From assembly GCA_030611015.1 (NCBI GenBank), contig JAUWQP010000004.1:1-39635 (forward strand): a stretch of 39,635 nucleotides of DNA, given 5' to 3'. Position 1 is the first letter of the stretch; each line of letters begins with the position of its first letter. The translations under genes and the position numbers were made by a program. Under the pieces are notes generated by a model, which had not been told where the DNA came from, ran no database searches, and saw only the letters and a list, made by a program, of their open reading frames with translations. This DNA comes from Chloroflexota bacterium (GTDB lineage Bacteria; Chloroflexota; Dehalococcoidia; GIF9; AB-539-J10). Below, piece after piece: positions 28,181 to 39,635 of this stretch.

Positions 28181-30088
28181 ATGAATAACGACGTAAACCG
28201 AGAATATACCGCCCAAGATATCCAAATTTTAGATGAAATCAAAGCCGTACGCTTACGACCAGGAATGTATATTGGCGGCACCGACCGACACGGATTGCAC
28301 CAACTCCTCTACGAGATAGTGTATAACAGCATAGACGAAGCCATGGCTGGTTACTGTGACCAAATTGAAGTAACAATCCAGGAAGATAATAGCGTCACCG
28401 TAACTGATAATGGACGAGGTATCCCTACAGAAACTATCCCGGGAGAAAACATCACAGCTCTGCAAGCAGTGATGACTCGCCTGCATGCTGGAGCTAAGTT
28501 CACTAATTATGTCTATGGTGTATCCAGTGGTCTCCACGGCGTTGGTGCTTCGGTAGTAAATGCCTTATCCTCCTGGCTTAAAGTTGAGGTTAAACGCCAA
28601 GGAAAAATCTACCGCCACGAATATCACCAAGGGATTCCCCAAGGCGACATAGAAATTGCTGGCGACGCCCAGGACACAGGCACTTCAATTACCTTCATTG
28701 CTGATAAGGAAATCTTCGAGAGCATTGACTACGATTTCGACCTGGCCTGCCAGCGATTAAGGGAACTAGCTTACCTGAATAAAGGGGTAGAAATCGCCCT
28801 TAAAGACGAGAGAAACAATCAAGAGAAAGCGTTCTACTTCGATGGGGGGATAGCTAGCTTTACTCGCCGCCTGAATAGAAATAGAGATGTTATTCACCCC
28901 TACCCTATTTATATCTCCACTATGATAGACAGCACTATAATTGAAGCGGCTCTGCAATATAACGATAGCTTCACAGAATCCACTCTCACCTTCGCCAACT
29001 GTGTCAATACCAGAGACGGAGGCAGCCACCTTACCGGCTTCCGCTCAGCATTAACCCGAGTTTTCAATGATTATGCTCGGAAAGCGAAATTTTTAAAGGA
29101 TACCGACCCCAACTTAACCGGGGAAGATGTGCGCGAAGGGGCAGTGGCCATCATCAGCGTAAAGCTGCCACAACCCCAATTTGAGGGGCAAACCAAGGCA
29201 AGGTTGGGAAATCCCGAGGTAAAAAGCCAGGTTGAATCTGCTGTAGCAAATGGCTTGTCCCTGTACCTCGAGCAACACCCCAACGAGGCAAAGGCAATCA
29301 TAGAGAAGTGTCTCACCGCCGCCAAAGCTAGAGAGGCAGCACGCAAGGCTCGTGACCTCGTTTTAAAGAAGATTGGATTCGAAACATCAACTCTGCCAGG
29401 GAAACTAGCCGATTGTTCCGAGAAAGAGCCGGCAAAATGCGAGATTTACTTGGTTGAAGGTGACTCAGCCGGCGGCTCAGCTAAACAAGGACGAGACCGC
29501 CGTTTTCAAGCTATTCTCCCTCTCAGGGGCAAAATACTTAATGTCGAGAAGGCTGCCAAAGACAAGATTATATTACATGAAGAGCTCAGAGCTATCGTCA
29601 CAGCGTTAAAAGCAAATAGTGATGACCAATTTGATAGCTCTAAACTGCGCTACCACCGAGTAATCATCATGACCGATGCCGATGTTGATGGCTCGCACAT
29701 TCGCACTTTGCTCCTTACCTTCTTTTACCGCCATATGACAGAGCTAATTAACCAGGGCTATCTCTACATTGCCCAACCACCCCTTTACCGCATCAAGTCC
29801 GGTAAAAAGGAGTTCTGGCTTTACTCTGACCAGGAAAAGGAAGAAAGGCTTAAAGGACTAAGAGAAGGCAAAATAGATATTCAGAGATATAAAGGGCTGG
29901 GGGAGATGACTCCCGTACAACTATGGGAGACAACCATGAACCCCGCCAACAGGACCCTGCTCAAAGTAGAGGTAAATGATGCCATAGCTGCCGACCAGGC
30001 TTTTCATATGTTAATGGGTGACGAAGTTCCGCCTCGCAAAAGATTCATCCAGGCCCATGCTCAAAGTGTGAAGAACCTCGATATCTAA
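28181..30088 (+). CDS. gyrB: DNA gyrase subunit B (type IIA topoisomerase ATPase subunit)
   Basis: RPGMYIGGTDRHGLHQLLYEIVYNSIDEAMAGYC, GLHGVGASVVNALS, EIYLVEGDSAGGSAKQGRDRRFQAILPLRGKILNVEKA, IIMTDADVDGSHIRTLLLTFFYR. Confidence 0.95.
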   Translation: MNNDVNREYTAQDIQILDEIKAVRLRPGMYIGGTDRHGLHQLLYEIVYNSIDEAMAGYCDQIEVTIQEDNSVTVTDNGRGIPTETIPGENITALQAVMTRLHAGAKFTNYVYGVSSGLHGVGASVVNALSSWLKVEVKRQGKIYRHEYHQGIPQGDIEIAGDAQDTGTSITFIADKEIFESIDYDFDLACQRLRELAYLNKGVEIALKDERNNQEKAFYFDGGIASFTRRLNRNRDVIHPYPIYISTMIDSTIIEAALQYNDSFTESTLTFANCVNTRDGGSHLTGFRSALTRVFNDYARKAKFLKDTDPNLTGEDVREGAVAIISVKLPQPQFEGQTKARLGNPEVKSQVESAVANGLSLYLEQHPNEAKAIIEKCLTAAKAREAARKARDLVLKKIGFETSTLPGKLADCSEKEPAKCEIYLVEGDSAGGSAKQGRDRRFQAILPLRGKILNVEKAAKDKIILHEELRAIVTALKANSDDQFDSSKLRYHRVIIMTDADVDGSHIRTLLLTFFYRHMTELINQGYLYIAQPPLYRIKSGKKEFWLYSDQEKEERLKGLREGKIDIQRYKGLGEMTPVQLWETTMNPANRTLLKVEVNDAIAADQAFHMLMGDEVPPRKRFIQAHAQSVKNLDI

Positions 30089-30202
30089 GAGGTTGTCTAG
30101 CAACGCTTCTGTCATTTTGAGTCCCCATTTCTTATCAGTCGGAGTGCAGCAAACCTACCCTGAGCATTATCCAATCGTTGGGTGAGTGAACCTGATAGCT
30201 AG

Positions 30203-30808
30203 CTATCTCGCAGATGTCGGATATATCTTGTGCCCTGTTATATATTTTTCTACCTCAGCGGGCACCCAATAACGAATGGACAGCCCCTGAGCTATACGCT
30301 GGCGAATTCCTGAGGAGCTAATCCCGATTACAGGCATATCAAGCTGAATAACCTTGTCCAGCAGCCCGGGTATTGCTGTTTCTAAGTGCTTCAAATCTTT
30401 TGAGCCTAATCTCGGGGCAACCACTAGCCGGCATAATTGAATTAATTTTTCCGGTTCTTTCCACAAAGGCAACTCGGCTAGGGTATCACGCCCGATGATG
30501 AAGAAAAGACTTGCTTCACTGCCTAGCTGCTTTTGTAGCCTTGTCAGGGTATCCACAGTGTAAGAGGGACCGGGGCGTTCTACTTCGATAGTACAAAGCT
30601 TAAAATGAGTGTTATCAGCTATGGCACGACGCACCATCTCCACCCTGTGGACTTCCGGGGTAATATTATGGTCCAGCTTAAGCCAGGGCTGCCCGGCAGG
30701 CACGAAAAGAACTTCCTTAAATCCTAACCTGATCCTTGCTTCCTCAGCGACAACAAGGTGCCCTATATGGACAGGGTCAAATGTACCACCAAGAACGCCT
30801 ATGTTCAC
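30203..30808 (-). CDS. nadD: Nicotinate-nucleotide adenylyltransferase
   Basis: MNIGVLGGTFDPVHIGHLVVAEEARIRLGFKEVLFVPAGQPW, ISSSGIRQRIAQGLSIRYWVP. Confidence 0.95.
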   Translation of the reverse strand: MNIGVLGGTFDPVHIGHLVVAEEARIRLGFKEVLFVPAGQPWLKLDHNITPEVHRVEMVRRAIADNTHFKLCTIEVERPGPSYTVDTLTRLQKQLGSEASLFFIIGRDTLAELPLWKEPEKLIQLCRLVVAPRLGSKDLKHLETAIPGLLDKVIQLDMPVIGISSSGIRQRIAQGLSIRYWVPAEVEKYITGHKIYPTSAR

Positions 30809-30812
30809 TACT

Positions 30813-32026
<1,214 letters not shown>

Positions 32027-33409
32027 TTAGTGTTCCTTGCTATGACTCTTGTGCGAATTAGCTCGCTGCTTGATTTCGGCGATTTGGTTAGAGAGGCTAG
32101 GTTTAATATTCAATTCGCCAGCTATTTTTTCGTAGCTGTGAAGAATTGTGGCATGGTTTCTGCCACCCAATTCCTTGCCGATTTCGGTTAGAGAACAGTT
32201 ATGTTCTTCGCGTATAAGATAGATGGCTATATGTCGTGCCAGAGTGGTTTTCCTGTCTTTCTTTGGGGAGATTAGTGCTTCTACTGTAAGGTTGAAATAG
32301 TCCGCTACCGTTTGCAAGAGCAACTTTATGTCTTGTTGAGGAGTCGTACATGTTAATAACTTGTTGATTATTTGGGGAGTGAGCGTGGCTCCAGTTAACT
32401 TAGCCTGGGCAGTTAGATACACCAAAGCACCTTCAAGCTGGCGGACATTCTTGCACACTTTCTCCGCTACAATGTGCAGCACCCCTTCGAGTTGGTGGGT
32501 CATCGCCTTTTCTGTTTTAGCCTGTAAAATCTCCAGGCGTGTTTCAAAGCTGGGAGGTTGTATATCAACAACAAGACCTCCTTCAAGGCGTGATCTTAGC
32601 TTGTTACTAAGTGGCTGCATATCTTCGGGCGCACAATCAGCAGTGATGACAATTTGATGGTTATTGCTGTAAAGCTCGTTGAAGGTGTGGAAAAAGCATT
32701 GCAAGGTTTGTTTCTTGTCGATCAAGAAGTGAATATCGTCAAATAGCAGGATCTGGATACTTCTGAATTTGCTGCGGAACTTGTCAACCTGGTTTTCTCT
32801 TACAGCGCGTACAAATTCATTGGCAAATTGCTCCCCGGTGATATAGGCTACTGGCAGCCCATTGCTTATCGTTAAATGCCCGATAGCATGTAGTAAGTGA
32901 GTCTTGCCTTGACCGGTGCTACTGTGAATGAAAAGAGGATTATAGCTGCTTCCCGGATTTTCAGCTACTTCTACAGCGGCGGCGTAAGCTAAACGATTAA
33001 AATCGCTGACAACAAGGTTATCAAAGGTATACTTTGGATTGAATCTATACTGAGTAGCTTTGCTGCTTGTCCCGCCATCGGTTTGATTGGCCAAAGGGCT
33101 AGCTGATAGTTGTTCGCTATTGTGCACCACGAATTGGACATCGATATCCTTACCCATGGTGTCGGCCAAGGTCTTCCTTACCAGAGGATAAAGGCGCTTG
33201 GATAGCCATTCAGCGACAAAAACATTGGGGACACTGACGACAAAGGTATTCTCCTGACAGCTTAGACCCTGGCTATTGCTAAGCCAAGTAGTGTAATTTG
33301 CCTTGCTGACCTGAATTTGAAGCTTTCCTAGGGCTCTCTTCCAAATTTCTTTCGCTGGTTCCAATCTATCCCCACTCCCAACAATGCGCAGCCATAAAGA
33401 TAACTGCAA
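32027..33409 (-). CDS. dnaA: Chromosomal replication initiator DnaA
   Basis: YTFDNLVVSDFNRLAYAAAVEVAENPGSSYNPLFIHSSTGQGKTHLLHAIG, ILLFDDIHFLIDKKQT, C-terminal LTEIGKELGGRNHATILHSYEKI. Confidence 0.96.
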   Translation of the reverse strand: MQLSLWLRIVGSGDRLEPAKEIWKRALGKLQIQVSKANYTTWLSNSQGLSCQENTFVVSVPNVFVAEWLSKRLYPLVRKTLADTMGKDIDVQFVVHNSEQLSASPLANQTDGGTSSKATQYRFNPKYTFDNLVVSDFNRLAYAAAVEVAENPGSSYNPLFIHSSTGQGKTHLLHAIGHLTISNGLPVAYITGEQFANEFVRAVRENQVDKFRSKFRSIQILLFDDIHFLIDKKQTLQCFFHTFNELYSNNHQIVITADCAPEDMQPLSNKLRSRLEGGLVVDIQPPSFETRLEILQAKTEKAMTHQLEGVLHIVAEKVCKNVRQLEGALVYLTAQAKLTGATLTPQIINKLLTCTTPQQDIKLLLQTVADYFNLTVEALISPKKDRKTTLARHIAIYLIREEHNCSLTEIGKELGGRNHATILHSYEKIAGELNIKPSLSNQIAEIKQRANSHKSHSKEH

Positions 33410-33529
33410 AGAATATTAAGGCGCGGTTAAGACAATAATAACTTACGAGTTATAGAGTAACAAGTTTGCTCAAACTTCCGCTAGGCAATGTTTGACATAA
33501 TTAAAAATTTAACTAAAAATAGTTGTGCT

Positions 33530-34474
33530 ATGAAAGTACGCACCGTTTTTATGGGCACTCCGCAATTTGCAGTGACCATTTTGGCGTCTTTACTCCAGAG
33601 TGTCTATGAGGTGCTTGCTGTGTATTCTCAGCCCGATAGGCCGGCTGGCAGAGGACACCAGGTTGTTTTTCCTCCAGTGAAAAGGCTGGCGCTGGAGCGA
33701 GGAATACCAGTTATTCAACTGGAGACTTTTAAATCAAGCGAGGCGATGGAGAAGTTGACTAGCTTTCAGCCCGAACTAATAATTGTAGCAGCCTTCGGTG
33801 CTATTCTTCCCCCAGCGGTGCTTTCCTTGCCCAGATTTGCCTGTCTGAACGTTCATCCTTCCTTATTGCCGCGGCACCGAGGTCCGTCTCCAGTTGCTAA
33901 TACCATCCTCTGCGGAGATGAACTTACTGGTGTTACCATAATGTTAATGGACGCTGGATTGGACACCGGCCCGATTTTAGCTCAGGAGAAAGTGGGCATT
34001 TCCTTGATGTATACCACCGGCTCGCTTAGCTCCAAGCTGGCTGATGTGGGAGCCAGGCTTTTGCTGGAGACCTTGCCCAAGTGGCTTGGGGGCGAACTCA
34101 GACCGCAAGCTCAGGATGAGACCCAGGCTACTTATAGCACGTTGATAACTGGTAAAGATGCCGAGATTGATTGGCATCTTTACGCGCTCGAGCTCTGGCG
34201 GAAAGTAAGGGCGTACAATCCCTGGCCAAGCTGCTATACCTGGTGGCAGGGAAAACGGCTAAAAATCCATGAAGCTATTCCTCTCGGAGGTATGGTAGAG
34301 GGGGAGGTAGGGAAAGTAATAGCAGTGGAAGAGCCACCCGGAGTTGGAGTGATAACTGGGCGTGGCATTCTAGGACTTGGGCAGATTCAGTTGGAAGCAA
34401 AGCGCAAAATGTCGGTAGATGATTTTGTCCGTGGTAGAAGAGATTTTATTGGTTCCCTCCTGAAGAGCGGGTAG
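33530..34474 (+). CDS. fmt: Methionyl-tRNA formyltransferase
   Basis: VRTVFMGTPQFAVTILASL, CLNVHPSLLPRHRGPSPVANTILCGDELTGVTIMLMDAGLDTGPIL. ORF track starts at 33488. Confidence 0.95.
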   Translation: MKVRTVFMGTPQFAVTILASLLQSVYEVLAVYSQPDRPAGRGHQVVFPPVKRLALERGIPVIQLETFKSSEAMEKLTSFQPELIIVAAFGAILPPAVLSLPRFACLNVHPSLLPRHRGPSPVANTILCGDELTGVTIMLMDAGLDTGPILAQEKVGISLMYTTGSLSSKLADVGARLLLETLPKWLGGELRPQAQDETQATYSTLITGKDAEIDWHLYALELWRKVRAYNPWPSCYTWWQGKRLKIHEAIPLGGMVEGEVGKVIAVEEPPGVGVITGRGILGLGQIQLEAKRKMSVDDFVRGRRDFIGSLLKSG

Positions 34475-34919
34475 CTTCCCTTGCCAGCATTATTCTTCCA
34501 ACATTTCCACAAGCTTTGAGATAACAACAAAAACAGCATGGGCAGTTTCGTCCTTCAGGACCATCTTGCTCTTGCTTGTGAAGTTCTGGTGGCAAAGATG
34601 AGCCCAGTGCCGGCCCAGGAAGCTATAGCATTGTGAAGGGGCATTGAGGGGACTCGGCAAGGCAATACCTCCCCAAATTCTAAGGCTATCTAGAAAGTGC
34701 TCTTGTATGAGAGGGACTTGTCCTCTCATATTTGTAGGAGCTCACAAGGAACTCCAATTGCGGGGGCTGAGATACATTGACAGATCTCTAAAGGCAACTT
34801 ATTATACATCGAGCCTGAGGGTGATTCTTGATCGGGGAACATGATAGAGAAAGGCTAGCTTTATGATATGCTACCCCAAATTTATGGAAAGGTAATAAAC
34901 TGAGGTAGGTATAGACAAT

Positions 34920-36095
34920 ATGAGGTTATATGAATATGAAGGGAAAGCAATATTTAATAAATGTGGTATTGCTATTCCTCGGGGAGTCTTGGTCAGGACT
35001 GGCAGTGAAGCGCAGCGAGCAGCTATTGAGATTGGTAAGGAGGTTGTCATTAAGTCTCAGATTCTGGCTGGTGGGCGGGGAAAAGCTGGTGGGATAAAGA
35101 CAGCCGAGACACCTGAAAACGCTGCAAAGATAGCGAAAGAGATGCTTGGTATGGAATTGGAGGGGTACAAGGTCAATAGCTTGCTGGTAGAAGAGAAGCT
35201 TGACATTGACAATGAGCTGTATATGGGCATAACCGTTGATGATGAAAATGGTGCACCAATAGCCATGATAAGTGCCGAGGGTGGAGTGGAAATAGAAGAA
35301 GTTGCTAAAAGAAAGCCGGGCAGGATCGCCTCTAATCATATAAATCCTCTTTATGACATGAGAAGTTATGAAGCGATAAACCTGATATGCCAGATTGGGT
35401 TGACTGGGGAAACTCTGCTCTCAGCTAGTAGAATACTTAGTCGGCTGTATCATGTATTTACTGCCTATGATGCCCGTATCGTCGAGATTAATCCGCTGGT
35501 GACGACCAGTGAGGGGGCGATGATTGCTGCTGATGCCAGGTGTGAAATAGATGACAATTCGCTTTTTAGACATCCAGAATGGCAGGATTTACGCATCCAG
35601 CGTATTGACAACCCGTGGGAAAAGGAGGGGGTTAAGGCAGGAGTAAACTATGTGGACCTAGACGGCGATATCGCACTTATGGCCAATAGTGCTGGTGTCG
35701 CTATGTCACTACTGGATATCATTAAGGATGAGGGTGGACATCCAGCCTGCTTTTTGGATACTGGTGGAGCCTTATCCAAGGAGCGGATGAAAAATGGTAT
35801 TGCTCTTCTCCTGAGAAAGGCAAAATCGGACCCCCACGTTAAAGTGATTTTGGTATATACCTCACTGGTTTTTAGCCTGCCAGATACTGTGGCAGGAGGA
35901 ATAATTGAAGCCATTAAGGAAGTGCCAGCTGATATCCCCATAATGTTAATCTCAGCGGGGGAAGAGGAACGGCGAAAACAGGTCCAAGAGTTGCTTAAAG
36001 ATTCGGGAGTCAAGATATGTCCCAGTGTTGAAGAGGGAGTAAGAGAGGCGATAAGAATAGCGAGACAGGAAAGTAGAAATGGCTATATTTGTTGA
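34920..36095 (+). CDS. sucC: Acyl-CoA (succinyl-CoA/malyl-CoA) synthetase beta subunit
   Basis: MRLYEYEGKAIFNKCGIAIPRG, KSQILAGGRGKAGGIK, VEINPLVTTSEGAMIAADARCEIDDN. Confidence 0.85.
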   Translation: MRLYEYEGKAIFNKCGIAIPRGVLVRTGSEAQRAAIEIGKEVVIKSQILAGGRGKAGGIKTAETPENAAKIAKEMLGMELEGYKVNSLLVEEKLDIDNELYMGITVDDENGAPIAMISAEGGVEIEEVAKRKPGRIASNHINPLYDMRSYEAINLICQIGLTGETLLSASRILSRLYHVFTAYDARIVEINPLVTTSEGAMIAADARCEIDDNSLFRHPEWQDLRIQRIDNPWEKEGVKAGVNYVDLDGDIALMANSAGVAMSLLDIIKDEGGHPACFLDTGGALSKERMKNGIALLLRKAKSDPHVKVILVYTSLVFSLPDTVAGGIIEAIKEVPADIPIMLISAGEEERRKQVQELLKDSGVKICPSVEEGVREAIRIARQESRNGYIC

Positions 36096-36945
36096 CAAAG
36101 ATACCAATGTATTGATTCAGGGAATTACAGGCAGGCTCGCAGCCGTACAAACGAAGATAATGCTCGATTACGAAACTAAAATTGTTGCTGGAGTCACGCC
36201 AGGAAAAGGTGGGCAAACCCAGTTTGGCATCCCGGTCTATGACTCTGTCCAGCAGGCTGCCATTAAACACAGAATAGATGCCTCTGTGATATACGTGCCG
36301 GCCCCCTTTGTCCAGGATGCAGCCTTTGAAGCTATAGATGCCGGAATCAGATTCATGGTTATTGTAACTGACTGGGTTCCTCTTCACAGCGAAATAAAGA
36401 TCAAGGCCTATGCCGAGTATAAGGGTACCCGGTATATAGGTCCGAATACGATGGGCATGATGGTTCCCGGTCAGACAAGCTTGGGTGGGGTATTAGCGCC
36501 AAGGGTTAAGCCTGGAGGAGTTGCCATTATTTGCCGCAGTGGGGCATTGAGTAACGAGATACCATCACGTCTCGCGGAACAGGGTGTCAAACTGAGTGTG
36601 GTCATTGGGCTTGGAGGAGACCCCGTTGTTGGCTCCAAGATGCTAGACGTGTTGAAGCTGTTAAAAGAGGATGAGCAAACTAAGGGTGTACTCTTGGTCG
36701 GCGAGATAGGAGGGACCATGGAGGAAGAAGCAGCCGAATATATCAAGGCCCATTTCGATAAACGAGTGGTAGCCTTTATTGCCGGTAGAACAGCGCCTCG
36801 GGGGAAGGTCATGGGTCATGCCGGAGCTATGATTATGAGTGGACGAGGCACGGCTGAGAGCAAAATAAAAGCCTTTCAATTAGCGGGTGTGCCGGTGGCG
36901 AAAAACCTTCTTGAAATACCGTCGCTGGCAAAGCAAATGATCTAA
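36079..36945 (+). CDS. sucD: Acyl-CoA (succinyl-CoA/malyl-CoA) synthetase alpha subunit
   Basis: NVLIQGITGRLAAVQTKIMLDYETKIVAGVTPGKGG, IGPNTMGMMVPGQ, GKVMGHAGAMI active-site His; overlaps sucC by 17 nt. Confidence 0.9.
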   Translation: MAIFVDKDTNVLIQGITGRLAAVQTKIMLDYETKIVAGVTPGKGGQTQFGIPVYDSVQQAAIKHRIDASVIYVPAPFVQDAAFEAIDAGIRFMVIVTDWVPLHSEIKIKAYAEYKGTRYIGPNTMGMMVPGQTSLGGVLAPRVKPGGVAIICRSGALSNEIPSRLAEQGVKLSVVIGLGGDPVVGSKMLDVLKLLKEDEQTKGVLLVGEIGGTMEEEAAEYIKAHFDKRVVAFIAGRTAPRGKVMGHAGAMIMSGRGTAESKIKAFQLAGVPVAKNLLEIPSLAKQMI

Positions 36946-37136
36946 TGACCGGTCTCATAAATAAGTTGCCTGAACTGTGAGCCGAGTCAAGTGAAAACCA
37001 TGGCTTTCCGAAGTTATGCCAACCTCTCAGCAAATGAAAGGCATTCCAGAAGCTGAACGCTAGCTAGAGTTCCCAGGGGAAGGCAGAGCTATAAGGGCAG
37101 AATAGCGCGTTCTTATTGCTCGGATGGCGAAGAGTC

Positions 37137-37769
37137 TTACATAACCTGACGGAACACCAGAGCACCAACAGGACAAACGGCAACACACTCGCTGCAGTCC
37201 TGACAACGGGACCTACCCATCGGCTCATCCCCAAAAGTGGTGACTATCCTCCGGAAGCCACGGTAAGCAAAACCAATGGTTCCTTTGCCCAGTTTTTCCT
37301 GGCATACCCAAACGCATCTGCCGCAGAGCACACACTTATTAGGGTCGTAAATGAACAGGGGACTGCTGGAATCTACGGGTAGCTCAGGCAGGATTTTTCT
37401 GAACCTTTTTGTTTTGAGCTTCATGCCGAGGTGCTTGGCTATCCTCTGAAGTTCACAAGAACCATTTTTTAGACAATGGGCGCAATCCACCGTATGGCTA
37501 GCCAGGAGTAATTCCAAAGCGGTGCGGGCTAGCCTCAGTGCCTTTGCCCCTTTGGTATTAACCACCATTCCTTCGGTCACAGTCGTGGCGCAGGCTGTAA
37601 CTGGCACATCTTTACCTTCTATCTCCACAAAGCAGAGGCGACAAGAGGCAAAAGGCTCGCTCCTTTCCCGAATGGCACAAAGGTTGGGGATGTAGATGCC
37701 ATTATCCAGAGCTGCCCACAGGACCTTTTCACCTGGGGCAGCTTCTATTTTCTTGCCATCAATAGTCAA
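37137..37769 (-). CDS. 2Fe-2S/4Fe-4S protein resembling the N-terminus of NuoG/HydA/FdhA
   Basis: CAIRERSEPFASCRLCFVEIEG, HTVDCAHCLKNGSCELQRIAKHLG, DPNKCVLCGRCVWVCQE, CQDCSECVAVCPVGAL; likely TTG start; 210 aa without a catalytic domain. Confidence 0.85.
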   Translation of the reverse strand: MTIDGKKIEAAPGEKVLWAALDNGIYIPNLCAIRERSEPFASCRLCFVEIEGKDVPVTACATTVTEGMVVNTKGAKALRLARTALELLLASHTVDCAHCLKNGSCELQRIAKHLGMKLKTKRFRKILPELPVDSSSPLFIYDPNKCVLCGRCVWVCQEKLGKGTIGFAYRGFRRIVTTFGDEPMGRSRCQDCSECVAVCPVGALVFRQVM

Positions 37770-37871
37770 AGAAACGCTTTTGACTTTTACCAGTACCCTT
37801 CCCCTTATTCTCTCCCCGAGGGAGAGGAAATCTTAGCGTGGAAGTTATCTTCCCAAACTGGCTTACCACCC

Positions 37872-39635
37872 TTAGAAGAGCCCCTGTACCTTGCCGGTCT
37901 TCGTATCAACATCTACCTTTCTGAAGGCCGGATCGGAGCTGGTTCCTGGCATCAGGCTGATTGCACCAGCGCAGGGACAAAGGAATTTAGACCCGGAATA
38001 AATCAATATGTCGCGGATAGGCAAACTCCATCCTTTAGGGGTACCCTTAATGGCCGGGTCATGTGTCAGGCTCAGGTGGGTCTTCACCATCATGGTGGCG
38101 TAATCATCGTACTTGGAATCGGCCTCAAATATCTTGGCCTTAGCCTCAGCATCAGGAGACCACGCCACACCGTCGGCTCCATAGACCACCTTGGCAATAT
38201 TGTCAACCCGCTCTCGCAGCTTCATTTCCGTGGGGTAAAGGAATTTGAAGTCGTTCTTTTCTTCACAGGCTTCCATAACCGCGTCGGCAAGCTCAAGGGC
38301 GCCATCGCCGCCCTTGAGCCAGTGTTCGCTGAGCGCACAACGTGCCCCGGCTGCCTCAGCTGCCTTGCGCACCATGGCAATCTCTTCCTTAGTGTCAGTG
38401 TAGAAGGAGTTGATGCACACCACTGGATTGATGCCTGATGTTCTGATGGTGTTGATGTGGTGCAGCATATTGGGAAGGCCTTTCTCCAGAAGTCCCAGGT
38501 CTTCCTTAGTGTAGGACTCGGGCAAGGGCAGACCAGCCACCACCTTGGGTCCGCCACCATGCATCTTCAGTGCCCTGATAGTGGTGGTAAGTACCGACAC
38601 ATGTGGCTTGAGGCCGCTGTAGCGGCACTTGACATTCCAGAACTTCTCGAATCCTATGTCTGCAGCGAAGCCGCTCTCGGTGACATGATAGTCAAACATC
38701 TTCAGCCCGATGCGGTCGCCGATGATGGAGGATTGTCCTACGGCAATGTTAGCAAAGGGGCCGGCATGCACCATACAAGGCTGGTATTCCACGGTGCACA
38801 TTAGGGTGGGATTGATTGTATTGCGCATCCAGGCAGTCATGGCGCCTCCCACTTCCAGATCGCCGGTAGTAACAGGATTGCCATCCCTGTCAAAGGCTAC
38901 GGTAATCTCGTCCATCCTTTTGCGCAGGTCCGCCAGGTCCGTGACAATTGACAGCATAGCCATAAGCTCGGAGCTCACAGCAATACCGAACTTGGACTGC
39001 ATGGTGTAGCCATCCATGCGGCCACCGAGGCCGATTACGATGTTCCTGAGGCTCTGGGCGCAGAAGTCCAGGATCCAGCCCATCTCCACTCTGGTAGGGT
39101 CAACATTCAATCGTCGCATCCTTGTGCGCTTTGCCAGTTCTTCGTCGTTGTAGTTGCGCTCATGCTGCATCCTGGAGGTAAGCGCCACCATAGCCAGATT
39201 ATGAGCATTCATTATGTCGTTAATGTCGCCGGTAAGCCCCAAAGAAAATTCGGTCATGGGAATAAGCAGCGCATTGCCACCGCCAGCAGCAGTACCCTTG
39301 ATATTCATAGTCGGACCACCTGAGGGTTGACGTATACAACCGCCCACATTCTTACCCCGTTTGCCCATACCTTCCAAGATACCCATGGTGGTCGTCGTTT
39401 TTCCCTCGCCCAGTGGTGTGGGGGTAATGGCAGTTACTTCGATGTACTTGCCATCCGGCCTGCCCTTGAGGCGCTCGATAACCTTCAGGAAATCGAGCCT
39501 GCATAGCCTCCCATAAGGAATCATTTCACCCTTCTGCAAGTTCAGTCTTTCCCGCCATTCATCGGGGGGCGGCATGTTTTCTTCGGCAGCTTCCGCAATC
39601 TGCCAGTCTTTTAGTTTTGTTGCGTCGTAGGACAT
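37872..39635 (-). CDS. fhs: Formate-tetrahydrofolate ligase
   Basis: [85 protein letters not shown] is the last codon of the window. Confidence 0.95.
   Translation of the reverse strand: MSYDATKLKDWQIAEAAEENMPPPDEWRERLNLQKGEMIPYGRLCRLDFLKVIERLKGRPDGKYIEVTAITPTPLGEGKTTTTMGILEGMGKRGKNVGGCIRQPSGGPTMNIKGTAAGGGNALLIPMTEFSLGLTGDINDIMNAHNLAMVALTSRMQHERNYNDEELAKRTRMRRLNVDPTRVEMGWILDFCAQSLRNIVIGLGGRMDGYTMQSKFGIAVSSELMAMLSIVTDLADLRKRMDEITVAFDRDGNPVTTGDLEVGGAMTAWMRNTINPTLMCTVEYQPCMVHAGPFANIAVGQSSIIGDRIGLKMFDYHVTESGFAADIGFEKFWNVKCRYSGLKPHVSVLTTTIRALKMHGGGPKVVAGLPLPESYTKEDLGLLEKGLPNMLHHINTIRTSGINPVVCINSFYTDTKEEIAMVRKAAEAAGARCALSEHWLKGGDGALELADAVMEACEEKNDFKFLYPTEMKLRERVDNIAKVVYGADGVAWSPDAEAKAKIFEADSKYDDYATMMVKTHLSLTHDPAIKGTPKGWSLPIRDILIYSGSKFLCPCAGAISLMPGTSSDPAFRKVDVDTKTGKVQGLF

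Noticed and set aside
34490-34900. Possible small gene between fmt and sucC (79 aa minus ORF, 66 aa plus ORF)
   Set aside because: Neither product shows recognisable family motifs or a convincing ribosome-binding site; left unannotated.

Overview
A 39.6 kb bacterial chromosomal window, probably Chloroflexota/Dehalococcoidia-like (inferred from gene content only). Most of it is housekeeping: apgM, ftsK, RNase J, type-4 uracil-DNA glycosylase, a PAC2-family protein, tldE/tldD, pyrF, a DUF951 protein, dinB, a branched-chain aminotransferase, a class II aldolase, lexA, rpsT, relA, hisS, gyrB, nadD, obgE, dnaA, fmt, sucC/sucD, an Fe-S protein and fhs. The most unusual region is 12.3-20.6 kb. The upstream region plus 5' end of dinB occurs three times there (start codons at 13368, 17632 and 20419), and only the rightmost copy is intact. 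The copies separate cargo modules: a HEPN-like orphan; a translationally coupled two-gene operon encoding a calcineurin-type metallophosphoesterase with a helical C-terminus and an HSP90/GHKL-type ATPase; and a MarR plus two-component ABC exporter cassette. I read this as stacked insertions at the dinB 5' end, and the phosphoesterase/HSP90-like pair is my best candidate for an undescribed (possibly defence or stress) system. Other signals: helically phased TGGGAC repeats beside a truncated tRNA-Arg, a dispersed CCCGATNNNATCGGG palindrome, a candidate oriC next to dnaA, and several strong palindromic intergenic repeats. All functions are assigned by reading motifs; no database search was possible.
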